Source: CAZQWJ01 sp964597265
GTDB lineage: Bacteria; Patescibacteriota; 4484-211; JAGQKX01
Direction of reading: 5' to 3'
Assembly (NCBI GenBank): GCA_964597265.1
Contig: CAZQWJ010000007.1
Location: 1-42,559 of the forward strand
DNA: 42,559 bases
The notes beneath the pieces are model-generated. The model was not told the origin of the DNA, made no database searches, and was given only the letters and a program-made list of their open reading frames with translations. Below are positions 25,612 through 33,254 of the stretch, in pieces. A program made the translations under genes and the position numbers. Numbering within the stretch: the stretch's first letter is position 1; the number at the start of each line of letters is the position of its first letter.

Positions 25612-26548
25612 CCATATGACTATCTTCAATAATTGACAAGTACGCCTCCTCAAGTGTCGGCATGTGAGTCTCAACCATGGTTAATGGCGTGTCAATCTGC
25701 TTGATTATCTCCTGAACACTTAATGTGTGAATAGGTACTTTGATATGATCTTCCTCAGTATAAGTAATATTTTTGCGTTGCAATTCTTGGGTAAGGGTCT
25801 TACGATCTGACGCATCTAGGAGCAGATAATGCTGGACCAACTCTTTTTTGATCTCCCGCGGTGTACCCATTGCAATGATCTCGCCATGATTGATGATACA
25901 CACCCGATCTGACCCTTCTGCTTCCTCCAGATAATGGGTAGTAAGAAAGATGGTGATGTTTTGGGACTTTCTGATTTTTTGCAGATATTCCCATACATTG
26001 CGACGACTGGCAGGATCAAGCCCAGTTGTTGGCTCGTCCAAAAACAACACGCGAGGCTTGTGCATCAACCCTCGCACAATCTCAAGTTTGCGCTTCATAC
26101 CACCTGAGAATGTTTTGATAGGCTTAAAGATCTCATTTTTGATACCTACGATGTCTGCCAGTTCCATGACTCGCTCTTGGTAGTCTTGCGGCATCATAGA
26201 GAATGTCGGCCGAAACGGGTACATGCCGTATAAGATAGTATGAAACCGCACGTTTTCTTCTGCAGTGAGGTTTTGGTCAAGACTAGGTTGCTGGAAAATG
26301 ATACCGACCTGTCGGCGGACCGCATGGGCATCTTTTTCTATATCCAAACCAGCAATTTCGACATTGCCGGCGGTTTTTGACAGTGTGGTGGTTAGGATAG
26401 AGATTGTCGTAGTCTTACCGGCGCCGTTTGGTCCCAGTAGCGTAAAAAACTCTCCTTCCTGCACGTCAAACGAGATACTGTTTACCGCATTGTGATCTGT
26501 TTTTTTGTATTTCTTGATAAGGTGGTTGACTGTGATGATATTTGGCAC
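25589..26548 (-). CDS. ABC-2 type exporter, ATP-binding subunit
   Basis: This ATPase of about 319 residues has Walker A LGPNGAGKTTTISIL near residue 38, the Q-loop FQQPSLDQNLTAEENVRFH, the signature FSGGMKRKLEI, Walker B RVLFLDEPTTGLDP and the switch His in FLTTHYLEEAE, followed by a C-terminal domain of about 90 residues. The frame reaches an ATG at 26557, but TACAAT overlaps that codon and ends 7 bases before a GTG at 26548, which I prefer. The last ten residues (HMDSRSSLE and stop) are encoded by an intergenic palindrome, so the natural C-terminus seems to have been replaced. Confidence 0.92.
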   Translation of the reverse strand: MPNIITVNHLIKKYKKTDHNAVNSISFDVQEGEFFTLLGPNGAGKTTTISILTTTLSKTAGNVEIAGLDIEKDAHAVRRQVGIIFQQPSLDQNLTAEENVRFHTILYGMYPFRPTFSMMPQDYQERVMELADIVGIKNEIFKPIKTFSGGMKRKLEIVRGLMHKPRVLFLDEPTTGLDPASRRNVWEYLQKIRKSQNITIFLTTHYLEEAEGSDRVCIINHGEIIAMGTPREIKKELVQHYLLLDASDRKTLTQELQRKNITYTEEDHIKVPIHTLSVQEIIKQIDTPLTMVETHMPTLEEAYLSIIEDSHMDSRSSLE

Positions 26549-26677
26549 GGGTGACATTGTAGCAACAATTACGAGATGTTTCTAGACAAAGAAGTCCAAA
26601 ATCGGTTTGGTGGTCGCATGGTTGCTATAGATAGTATAATAACTGCCGTTGTTAGGTCCTACCAAGGAGAAAGTTGC

Positions 26678-27040
26678 ATGGGACAATGTAAAGGGCTGGT
26701 TGTGGGCTGTATGGATTTCAGGATCCAACAGGCGCTGGATGATTTGATCCGTCATTTGCGGATACAAATCGGAAATTTTGATCGGGTGACAGTGGCGGGT
26801 GGCGCAGGCAATATGGAATTGCTGCAGTACCATCTTGTTTTAGCCCAACGGCTTCACCATCCAGATACGTTTGTACTCACCGCCCACGATGATTGTGGGT
26901 ATGGGACAACGCTGAAAAGTTTTACCGATGCCGTGTGTCGCGTCAAGGCGACGCTTCCGCCTGAGGATATGGTCCGTGCGTTTTGGGTTTTTGAAGTGCG
27001 GCCCGGAATCTGGGGATGGGAGGAAATCAGTATTAAGTAG
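26678..27040 (+). CDS. Mini beta-carbonic-anhydrase-like zinc protein
   Basis: This 120-residue protein has the zinc and catalytic motifs of beta-carbonic anhydrases: CMDFR (Cys ligand and Asp/Arg dyad) near residue 11, and AHDDCGYG (His and Cys ligands) near 70. True enzymes are usually 170-220 residues, so this is a short version and activity is uncertain. The frame opens at 26576, but AAGGAG lies 8 bases before the ATG at 26678, and TATAAT at 26635-26640 gives a leader of about 35 bases. This is one of the few left-hand genes with a Shine-Dalgarno site. A strong terminator follows directly. Confidence 0.8.
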   Translation: MGQCKGLVVGCMDFRIQQALDDLIRHLRIQIGNFDRVTVAGGAGNMELLQYHLVLAQRLHHPDTFVLTAHDDCGYGTTLKSFTDAVCRVKATLPPEDMVRAFWVFEVRPGIWGWEEISIK

Positions 27041-27043
27041 CAT

Positions 27044-27078
27044 GGGGCGGCTGTGACAGCACAGCCGCCCCACTTTTG
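27044..27078 (+). terminator. Intrinsic terminator of the carbonic-anhydrase-like gene
   Basis: A perfect 12-base stem GGGGCGGCTGTG/CACAGCCGCCCC with a 4-base loop is followed by ACTTTTGC. Confidence 0.85.
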
Positions 27079-27127
27079 CAAAAACTTATTTTCTAATCGG
27101 CGTAGCGTGCAGTACAATTGATGGGTT

Positions 27128-27868
27128 ATGAAGGACGTTATTGTGCAATTGCTCAAACAATTTTATACCGATTGTAACCAGGCCTATATGGCAGGGGAGT
27201 TTGTACGATTGCGGCAGTTATACGAATACCTCTGTCTTAAATTGGAAGAGCAGATGCCGGTTGATCGGCAATTGCCACCAAACATCCAGGATCCGTATGA
27301 CTCGCACGAACGCGTTATGATAGTCGCCAACCACATCCCAACGCCCAACCTGTTTGCCATTGATGATGACGCATATATCAGATCGCTGGGTATTGATCCT
27401 CAAGACTTACACATAAACGTTATCCATCCCCTCCCTGTACGTCATTACCCAATGGTTAATTTTTTGCGCATGCATAATTTCACCACCCATGTTGTCAGCC
27501 GTGAAGAACCTGAACCGCTGGCAAGTTTTTACCGTGGGTGGGGGAATATCGTGATCCCCGAAACAGGTAAGGAGCGCGTTCGTATCGTGAGCGACCTGAT
27601 AGGAACAATCGAAAATAAGCGGTGTGCCATTATTGTATTTCCTGAGGGTGCGGATTCTCATGATGATTTGTATGCTGGCACCTATCAATTACTCCCGCTG
27701 AGAAAAGGCTTTGCAGTATTGGCGCAGCGACATGCATTGCCGGTGTTGCCGATTTCGTTACGTTTTGATATGGAGAAGTTTTCCTACACCATGGTCGTGC
27801 ATCCTCTGATTACCCAGACCGATGATGTATCCCGCCTTGTGGCTCAGGTACAGGAGTGTCTGATGTAG
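27128..27868 (+). CDS. PlsC-like acyltransferase domain protein
   Basis: This 246-residue protein resembles glycerolipid acyltransferases. The first catalytic motif appears as VANHIPTPNLF, with the His present but the usual Asp four residues later replaced; the glycerophosphate-binding motif is IIVFPEGADSHDD, and a KGFAVLAQRHALPVLPISLR strand follows, as in PlsC. The missing Asp makes catalysis uncertain. No membrane helix is seen. TACAAT lies 9 bases before the ATG. It may take part in membrane lipid or surface acylation, which is inference. Confidence 0.6.
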   Translation: MKDVIVQLLKQFYTDCNQAYMAGEFVRLRQLYEYLCLKLEEQMPVDRQLPPNIQDPYDSHERVMIVANHIPTPNLFAIDDDAYIRSLGIDPQDLHINVIHPLPVRHYPMVNFLRMHNFTTHVVSREEPEPLASFYRGWGNIVIPETGKERVRIVSDLIGTIENKRCAIIVFPEGADSHDDLYAGTYQLLPLRKGFAVLAQRHALPVLPISLRFDMEKFSYTMVVHPLITQTDDVSRLVAQVQECLM

Positions 27869-27882
27869 CTTGCGCGAGGCAT

Positions 27883-28659
27883 TTACAAGTATCTTTGAAA
27901 AAAATCAACCGCATGGCTGGTTATCTCTTGTAGGTGTGAATCTTGGCGTTTGGGTGCGTGATCCAGCCCTTCTATTTCAATAATCTGTTTTGGTGGCGGG
28001 GCGACCTCAAATATCATTCGGGTATCCTGAGGGACTACCACATTATCTGCAGTTCCAAGCATGATAAGTATGTGTTGGTTATGCAGCTTTTGTACGTCTT
28101 CGAGCGCGTCGTACTGCTGGGCATCCTCGATAAATGCATATGGGATCCTAAGCGATCCATAGGTTGAGCTCTCTTTCTCAAACCAGCCGGTTTGTTTCCA
28201 TTGGTCCAATATGGAGGCAAGCCAATCTGTTTTGCCAAGTTGGGCTGGAGCAGACAGCGCACAGAGAGCGGCTATGTCCGAATGTCGGGCCGCAAACACG
28301 ATGCTCAAAAGTGCTCCCATACTGTGTCCCCAGATTCCGATACGCTTGGCATCCACAAACGGTTGTTGTATCAGCCAGGTATATACAGCCTCAAGGTCTT
28401 GATAATAGTTACTCAAGCGGTAATCATGTTCCAACGTACCCTCGCTCTGGCCAAATCCCGACGCATCAAATCTCACCGCCACGATGTTGTTCTGGGCAAG
28501 GGTTTTTGCCAATAGTGCGATATGCGGTTCTTCTTTGTAGCCGGTAAAGCCGTGTAAGAGTATCACTGCAGGATGTTGGCCCAATGGTGTCGGAGTATCA
28601 ACCAGTGTTGCAAGTCGTAACCCATGTGGATTGCTGATAGTTAGCGATTCTTGGGCCAT
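27883..28659 (-). CDS. Alpha/beta hydrolase
   Basis: This 258-residue serine hydrolase has the oxyanion region AVILLHGFTGYKEEPH, the nucleophile elbow GIWGHSMGALLS, an acid residue near MLGTADNVVVPQDT and the catalytic His in EGLDHAPKR. The substrate cannot be deduced; it resembles acyl esterases or peptidases of the S9/X-Pro type without extra domains. A TATAAT box lies 8 bases before the ATG. It is convergent with the acyltransferase gene. Confidence 0.88.
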   Translation of the reverse strand: MAQESLTISNPHGLRLATLVDTPTPLGQHPAVILLHGFTGYKEEPHIALLAKTLAQNNIVAVRFDASGFGQSEGTLEHDYRLSNYYQDLEAVYTWLIQQPFVDAKRIGIWGHSMGALLSIVFAARHSDIAALCALSAPAQLGKTDWLASILDQWKQTGWFEKESSTYGSLRIPYAFIEDAQQYDALEDVQKLHNQHILIMLGTADNVVVPQDTRMIFEVAPPPKQIIEIEGLDHAPKRQDSHLQEITSHAVDFFQRYL

Positions 28660-28707
28660 GTACTACTATTATAGCAGCACCCATTGTATTGCGGTACAAT
28701 ACGGTCC

Positions 28708-29763
28708 ATGTCACTCAAAGCAGGCTTGGTTGGGTTGCCTAATGTTGGCAAATCAACACTTTTTAACGCACTCTTATCAAAACAAGTTGCAGAAGCAGCC
28801 AATTATCCCTTTTGTACTATTGACCCCAATGTCGGAGTGGTAGAGGTACCAGATGAACGGCTTGCGGTTTTGGCTGATATTGTCGGCACGCAACACATCG
28901 TTCCTGCGGCCATAGAGTTTGTGGATATTGCCGGGCTGGTAGAAGGCGCCCATCAGGGTGAAGGGTTGGGCAATCAGTTCTTGTCACATATCCGTGAGGT
29001 GGATGCGATTATCTTTGTGCTACGGAATTTTTCAGACGAGCATATCGCGCGATCGGGTAGTACCACGCCAGAAGATGATCTCAAGGTGTTGCAAACAGAA
29101 TTACAGCTGGCTGATTTGCAAACCATAGAAAAACAACGGGAACCAAAAGGCAATGTGACCAAAGAAGAGCAGGCACGTTGGAGTGCGGTGCAAAAAGTTC
29201 GCCCATTGCTTATGAATGGGGAAAATGCCAACAAGGCAGTGCTCACCGAAGAGGAAGAAAAAGAGATGCGATCATTTGCACTTTTGACCCGCAAGCCTTT
29301 CATTATTGTACTGAATTCTGACGAAGAGGCTGCTGGCCAGCCGCAGGTTGTAGCAGGATATGAAACAATTGCGCTGTGCGCCAAACTTGAAGAACAGCTT
29401 GGCGGGTTATCTCAGGACGAAAAAAAAGAGTTACTAGCTGCCTATGGGTTTGATGAGCCTGGCTTAAACAGACTGATTACACTGACATATCGAACGCTTG
29501 GATTGATTACATTTTTGACCGCTGGGGTGAAAGAAGTCCGTGCATGGCCTATCCCTTCAGGTATGACTGCTCCGGAGGCAGCGGGCACGATCCATACAGA
29601 TTTTGAGAAAGGCTTTGTTAAGGCAAAGACCGTATCGTATCCTGATTTTGTTGCACATAACGGTTGGAACGGATCACGCGAAGCGGGCAAAATCCGAATG
29701 GAAGGCAAAGAGTATGGTATGCAAGAGGGTGATGTGGTGGAGTTTATGGTGAATACGACATAG
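28708..29763 (+). CDS. ychF: Redox-regulated ATPase YchF
   Basis: YchF is an Obg-family P-loop protein that binds ribosomes and prefers ATP. The 351-residue protein has G1 GLPNVGKSTLFNALL, the switch region EFVDIAGLVEGAHQGEGLGN, IREVDAIIFVLRNF, and a C-terminal TGS domain with TVSYPDFVAHNGWNGSRE. The length is normal. The frame opens at 28684, but TACAAT (28695-28700) ends 7 bases before the ATG at 28708, which also gives the standard N-terminus MSLKAGLVG. Confidence 0.96.
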   Translation: MSLKAGLVGLPNVGKSTLFNALLSKQVAEAANYPFCTIDPNVGVVEVPDERLAVLADIVGTQHIVPAAIEFVDIAGLVEGAHQGEGLGNQFLSHIREVDAIIFVLRNFSDEHIARSGSTTPEDDLKVLQTELQLADLQTIEKQREPKGNVTKEEQARWSAVQKVRPLLMNGENANKAVLTEEEEKEMRSFALLTRKPFIIVLNSDEEAAGQPQVVAGYETIALCAKLEEQLGGLSQDEKKELLAAYGFDEPGLNRLITLTYRTLGLITFLTAGVKEVRAWPIPSGMTAPEAAGTIHTDFEKGFVKAKTVSYPDFVAHNGWNGSREAGKIRMEGKEYGMQEGDVVEFMVNTT

Positions 29764-29767
29764 CATG

Positions 29768-30388
29768 TCACTTCTTGGGAAGTTTTTCATACAGAGTGCG
29801 TAACTTCTGCATATCCCGTAATAATGTGCCTTTTTGATTGTTGTTATACAGTGCTACAGCTGGATGATACAACGGCATAAGAAATATGCGGCCATACGAA
29901 GCGGTGGCGGAAAAGCTGGTTCCGTGAAGTTGTGAAATAGAGTGAGTTGCCTGCGGTATATTGCACAAGTCTAACATATATTTCATGGAGAACCGTCCCA
30001 ATGTTGCAATGATTCGAGGTTGCACAATCTTGAGCAATCTTTGCAAAAAAGGCGCATAGAGCTGGATCTCTTCTGGCAGAGGATCTCGATTGCCAGGAGG
30101 CCTGTCGTTGACTATGTTGGTAATAAACACGTCGGAACGGCTAATGTTCGCATTGCGTAGTAATTCGTCTAACAGTCTTCCTGCAGCGCCGCTAAAAGGG
30201 ATGCCAGTTTTTGCTTCATTTTCCCCGGGAGCTTCGCCGACAAACATGATGTCAGCATCAGGGTTGCCTGTGCCGATAACCGGTTGATAATTGTGTGCCT
30301 GGCGGTATGCGTACAGCGGAGAATCGGTCAGGGAGAGTAATTCTCGCCGTAGTTGTTCTATTTGGTCGTGTTTTGATAGTGTAGGCAT
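29768..30388 (-). CDS. Uracil-DNA glycosylase, family 4-like, without the iron-sulfur cysteines
   Basis: The enzyme removes uracil from DNA. The 206-residue protein has motif A FVGEAPGENEAKTGIPFSGA, the TNIVNDRPPGNRDPLPEEI segment and the LYHPA motif near residue 175. Family 4 enzymes carry four Cys that hold a 4Fe-4S cluster, two near the N-terminus and two around the RPPGNRDP loop. Here the expected positions hold other residues (Asp before RPPGN, Tyr in IQLYAPFL) and the N-terminal pair is absent. TATACT lies 6 bases before the ATG. Confidence 0.88.
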   Translation of the reverse strand: MPTLSKHDQIEQLRRELLSLTDSPLYAYRQAHNYQPVIGTGNPDADIMFVGEAPGENEAKTGIPFSGAAGRLLDELLRNANISRSDVFITNIVNDRPPGNRDPLPEEIQLYAPFLQRLLKIVQPRIIATLGRFSMKYMLDLCNIPQATHSISQLHGTSFSATASYGRIFLMPLYHPAVALYNNNQKGTLLRDMQKLRTLYEKLPKK

Positions 30389-30446
30389 ACTATTAGTATA
30401 AGTTGTAGTTGCAATAGGCTTGTACGCAAGGCTACAATGATCCTAG

Positions 30447-30830
30447 ATGGCGGACATCTTACTGATCGAAGATAATCCCGATATTAGTTTCATCTATCAG
30501 GAGGCTCTTGGAAAAGCCGGCCATACCGTAGATGTAGCTACCGACGGTCAGTCCGGTATCGACAAAGCTTTTTCTCAAACATACAACCTCATTTTTCTTG
30601 ATCTGATGCTGCCTGGTAAGCATGGTATGCAGGTGTTACAAGAGCTGAGAGATGATGTGCGAACGCAAGATACACCCATTTATGTCCTATCAGCGTTAAG
30701 TGATCGTATCATCATAGACCAGGCGCGCAGTATTGGTGCGAATGGTTTTTTGGTCAAGTCCGAAATCAATCCTGGAGAATTGGTCGAAAAAGTTGAAGAG
30801 TACCTGGCGGGTGTTCCGGAACAAAGTTAA
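30447..30830 (+). CDS. Single-domain response regulator receiver
   Basis: This 127-residue CheY-like receiver has the acidic pair IEDN near residue 8, the phosphoacceptor Asp52 in IFLDLMLPG, Ser81 in VLSAL and Lys103 in GFLVKSE. There is no output domain, so it acts by protein contact or as a phosphate relay. No kinase is in the window. TACAAT lies 8 bases before the ATG. Confidence 0.92.
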   Translation: MADILLIEDNPDISFIYQEALGKAGHTVDVATDGQSGIDKAFSQTYNLIFLDLMLPGKHGMQVLQELRDDVRTQDTPIYVLSALSDRIIIDQARSIGANGFLVKSEINPGELVEKVEEYLAGVPEQS

Positions 30831-31077
30831 AGAGCGTATTGCCACCTCGACCTTTGGCGGGTCGAGAGATCTGGTTTCGCCAGGTGAGATCCCTCCACTG
30901 CGGTCGGGATGACAGTAAAGCTGCGGTCGGGATGACTGGTTCACACTCTTGGTATATACGGATTTCCTAAGTTGTCATCTCAAGTCATGCCCAACTTGTC
31001 ATTTTGACCCTGCCCAACCCGTATCTCGAACCAGCTAAACCCGTCATCTCGAGCGGGTCGAGAGATCTGGCGGGTGT
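30831..31077. repeat. Repeat-rich 247-base gap between the receiver gene and pyk
   Basis: No gene is seen. The stretch has several GTCAT/ATCTGG-flanked small palindromes: CTCGACC/GGTCGAG near 30845-30865, TCTCGA/TCGAGA near 31046-31063, and a direct repeat CTGCGGTCGGGATGAC occurring twice near 30900-30935. It lies between convergent genes and may serve as a transcription barrier. Confidence 0.65.
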
Positions 31078-32481
31078 TTAGGTGTTGAGAATGACGAGTG
31101 CGTTTGTTTTGCCTGGCTCGCCCAGTCTTTGTCCGTGTACCAAGACCACTACCTCGCCTCTTTCCACATATCCTTTGGACTGTAGTTCCTCAATGACCTG
31201 GTTATACACCACTAGATCTCCAATAGGATACTCCGATTTGATCGAAATCACGCCAAAACTTGCGGCCATAGCATGGATAGTTTTTTCTTGATTACTCACG
31301 GCTAAGACAGGTACCGGCGGACGTAGGCTAGCAATGACGCGCGCTGTGTATCCGGTTTCGGTAAATGCAATTATCTTGGATACATCATGCCAGTGAGCTA
31401 TACGTACAGCGGCCTGTGCAATATGATGCGTCTGGGCAGTTTGGTCAAACCGAAAATCAGGAGTATCCACTTTTGACTCGTTGTAATGGATAATACGGGT
31501 CATAGTTTGTGCTGCCAAGACAGGATTATCTCCATACGCGGATTCCCCCGAAAGCATCATACAGTCCGTAAGATCAAACACCGCATTGGCAACATCCGCG
31601 ACTTCGGCACGAGTGGGGATAGGGTTGTGTATCATGGATTCAAGCATTTGGGTAGCGACAATAACAGGTTTTGATTTTTGGCGACATTTTTTGATCGTTT
31701 CTTTTTGAAAATAGGTGATAGTCTCGATGGGTGTTTCGACACCAAGATCTCCTCGACCAAGCATGATACCGTCAGCGTGGTCAATGATGGTGTCAATGTT
31801 ATCAACGCCTTTTTGATTTTCTATCTTGGCTATGATTTGAGCTTTGATATCGCGCTTCTTCAACTCCTGACGCAATACATCTACATCATGCTGATCCCGC
31901 ACGAAGGATAGCGCAACAAAGTCGATCCGCGTTTGGGTGGCGATATCAAGTTTTTCCAGATCACTCTCAACGAGAGATGGCAGGGGCAGATCTTTTTGAA
32001 ATAAATTGAGGCTTTTGTTGTGTTTGATGGTGTAATCTCCAAGCGCACGAGCAGTCATTGTGTGATCGTGTTTTTCTACAACACGAAACTGCAAATAGCC
32101 ATCATCAATACTGAATTGGTCGTTTGGCTCGAGGCTTTCGATCACCGCGGTTTGGGGAATGAGTATGGTATGGGGATCGTTCAATAAATCGTGCTCATTA
32201 CTGCTAAAACGCACGTCGCTGTGTTTGGTAACAAGGACAGGCTCGCCAGCATGGGTCTGAATACGCACCTCAGGTCCCTGCAGATCGATCAATATCCCAA
32301 GCGGCATCTCATATTGTGCAGCAATTTCTACAGCCTGGTTAATCTTCTCCAGATGCCAGTCCAGGCTATTGTGTTTCATGTTGAAACGAAAAATATTAAC
32401 TCCTGCGACCAGAAGCTCTTTCATGGTTTCGGGAGCCTCAGAAGCTGGCCCGATCGTCGCGATTATTTTTATCTTCTTCAC
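31078..32481 (-). CDS. pyk: Pyruvate kinase
   Basis: Pyruvate kinase makes ATP and pyruvate from phosphoenolpyruvate, the last step of glycolysis. The 467-residue protein has IATIGPASE, the substrate loop FRFNMKHNS (RxNFSHG in most enzymes), DLQGPEVR, the catalytic Lys in IIAKIENQKGVDNI, MLGRGDLGVE, ATQMLESMIHNPIPTRAEV and CMMLSGESAYG, then the C-terminal domain with ATETGYTAR-like FTETGYTARVI. Several motifs differ slightly from the classical ones. It starts at a GTG; TATAAC lies 8 bases before it. Confidence 0.95.
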   Translation of the reverse strand: MKKIKIIATIGPASEAPETMKELLVAGVNIFRFNMKHNSLDWHLEKINQAVEIAAQYEMPLGILIDLQGPEVRIQTHAGEPVLVTKHSDVRFSSNEHDLLNDPHTILIPQTAVIESLEPNDQFSIDDGYLQFRVVEKHDHTMTARALGDYTIKHNKSLNLFQKDLPLPSLVESDLEKLDIATQTRIDFVALSFVRDQHDVDVLRQELKKRDIKAQIIAKIENQKGVDNIDTIIDHADGIMLGRGDLGVETPIETITYFQKETIKKCRQKSKPVIVATQMLESMIHNPIPTRAEVADVANAVFDLTDCMMLSGESAYGDNPVLAAQTMTRIIHYNESKVDTPDFRFDQTAQTHHIAQAAVRIAHWHDVSKIIAFTETGYTARVIASLRPPVPVLAVSNQEKTIHAMAASFGVISIKSEYPIGDLVVYNQVIEELQSKGYVERGEVVVLVHGQRLGEPGKTNALVILNT

Positions 32482-32659
32482 TGTGGTTGGTTATACCGAA
32501 ACTTGACGAAGAGGGCAAGCAACTCGCCCAACCATAGGGCATGTACACTAATCCACTGCTGATTCCCCATGAAACACAGGTCCCGATAATCCTCAATAAA
32601 GAGCGTATCGTGAACCTGGATGCTCCATGTCCTACCGAAATCAGCAGCGGGTTGGTGGC

Positions 32660-32689
32660 GAGGAGGGCCGGCTTGTGCCGGTCCTCCTC
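32660..32689 (-). terminator. GC-rich hairpin after the GNAT gene
   Basis: A 13-base stem GAGGAGGGCCGGC/GCCGGTCCTCCTC with a 4-base loop lies 2 bases beyond the GNAT stop codon. No long T-run follows, so it may act with Rho or as a 3' stabiliser. Confidence 0.7.
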
Positions 32690-32691
32690 AG

Positions 32692-33123
32692 TTACTCAGG
32701 CATGAAGTCCATGATTGAGCCATAATCATGGACCTCCAGAAGCTCTCGGTCATTATCCGGGAGCTTTTCGATCATGCGCGTAACGTGTCTGCTCATCACG
32801 TCAACGCGCACGGTGGTGAACCCGCGCTCTCGGCACCGCTCAACTGCGGCACGGAATGCGGTTTCACCATGCCCCTTCCGGCGAAATTCAGGCACGGTGT
32901 ACAGTCCCACGATGGTGGGAGTACCCGTACCCTGTTCGCCCTTCGGGGCAATTGATGCTATTGCGGCGATTTCTTTACCGACCAGCACTGCCACGAACTC
33001 GTCGCAGCAGCTGAATCGATCGCCGCCGAACAGCATCGCAATGGCTGCAGACGGCGGTTGTGCCTGCAGCAACTCTACCATCTCTCGTTTATCAAATAGA
33101 CGAGAGATAACCTCTAGTGCCAT
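32692..33123 (-). CDS. GNAT family acetyltransferase
   Basis: This 143-residue protein has the GNAT acetyl-CoA site VGLYTVPEFRRKGHGETAF (an R/Q-x-x-G-x-G/A-type motif), preceded by a strand with AAIASIAPKG and followed by the AVERCRERGFTTVRVDV helix-strand. The acceptor is unknown. The frame also contains a GTG at 33126, but a strong AAAGGAGG site is 6 bases before the ATG at 33123. It is the first gene of the GC-rich, Shine-Dalgarno-led block. Confidence 0.85.
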   Translation of the reverse strand: MALEVISRLFDKREMVELLQAQPPSAAIAMLFGGDRFSCCDEFVAVLVGKEIAAIASIAPKGEQGTGTPTIVGLYTVPEFRRKGHGETAFRAAVERCRERGFTTVRVDVMSRHVTRMIEKLPDNDRELLEVHDYGSIMDFMPE

Positions 33124-33220
33124 CACGCACCTCCTTTATTATTTTTTATGTACAAACTCACCTGACAACCAGATGAGCCTTCCACAAACCACTACCAAAC
33201 GTACTGGGTTATGAAAGAAG

Positions 33221-33250
33221 CCGGCAGAGCGTTGTTACACGCCCTGCCGG
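33221..33250 (-). terminator. Terminator hairpin after the helicase gene
   Basis: On the minus strand CCGGCAGGGCG pairs with CGCTCTGCCGG across an 8-base loop, then CTTCTTTC follows. One pair is G-U only on the minus-strand RNA, which fixes the orientation. It starts 5 bases beyond the helicase stop codon. Confidence 0.8.
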
Positions 33251-33254
33251 TTAA

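Noticed and set aside
25420..25674. An 84-codon frame through the ABC intergenic region
   Set aside because: It consists of repeat sequence and overlaps the ends of both ABC genes without a start signal.
32541..32705. A 54-codon plus-strand frame (MYTNPLLIPHETQVPI...) between pyk and the GNAT gene
   Set aside because: No ribosome site or well-placed -10 box, and it runs through the GNAT terminator hairpin into its stop. Probably chance, though the first 30 residues look protein-like.
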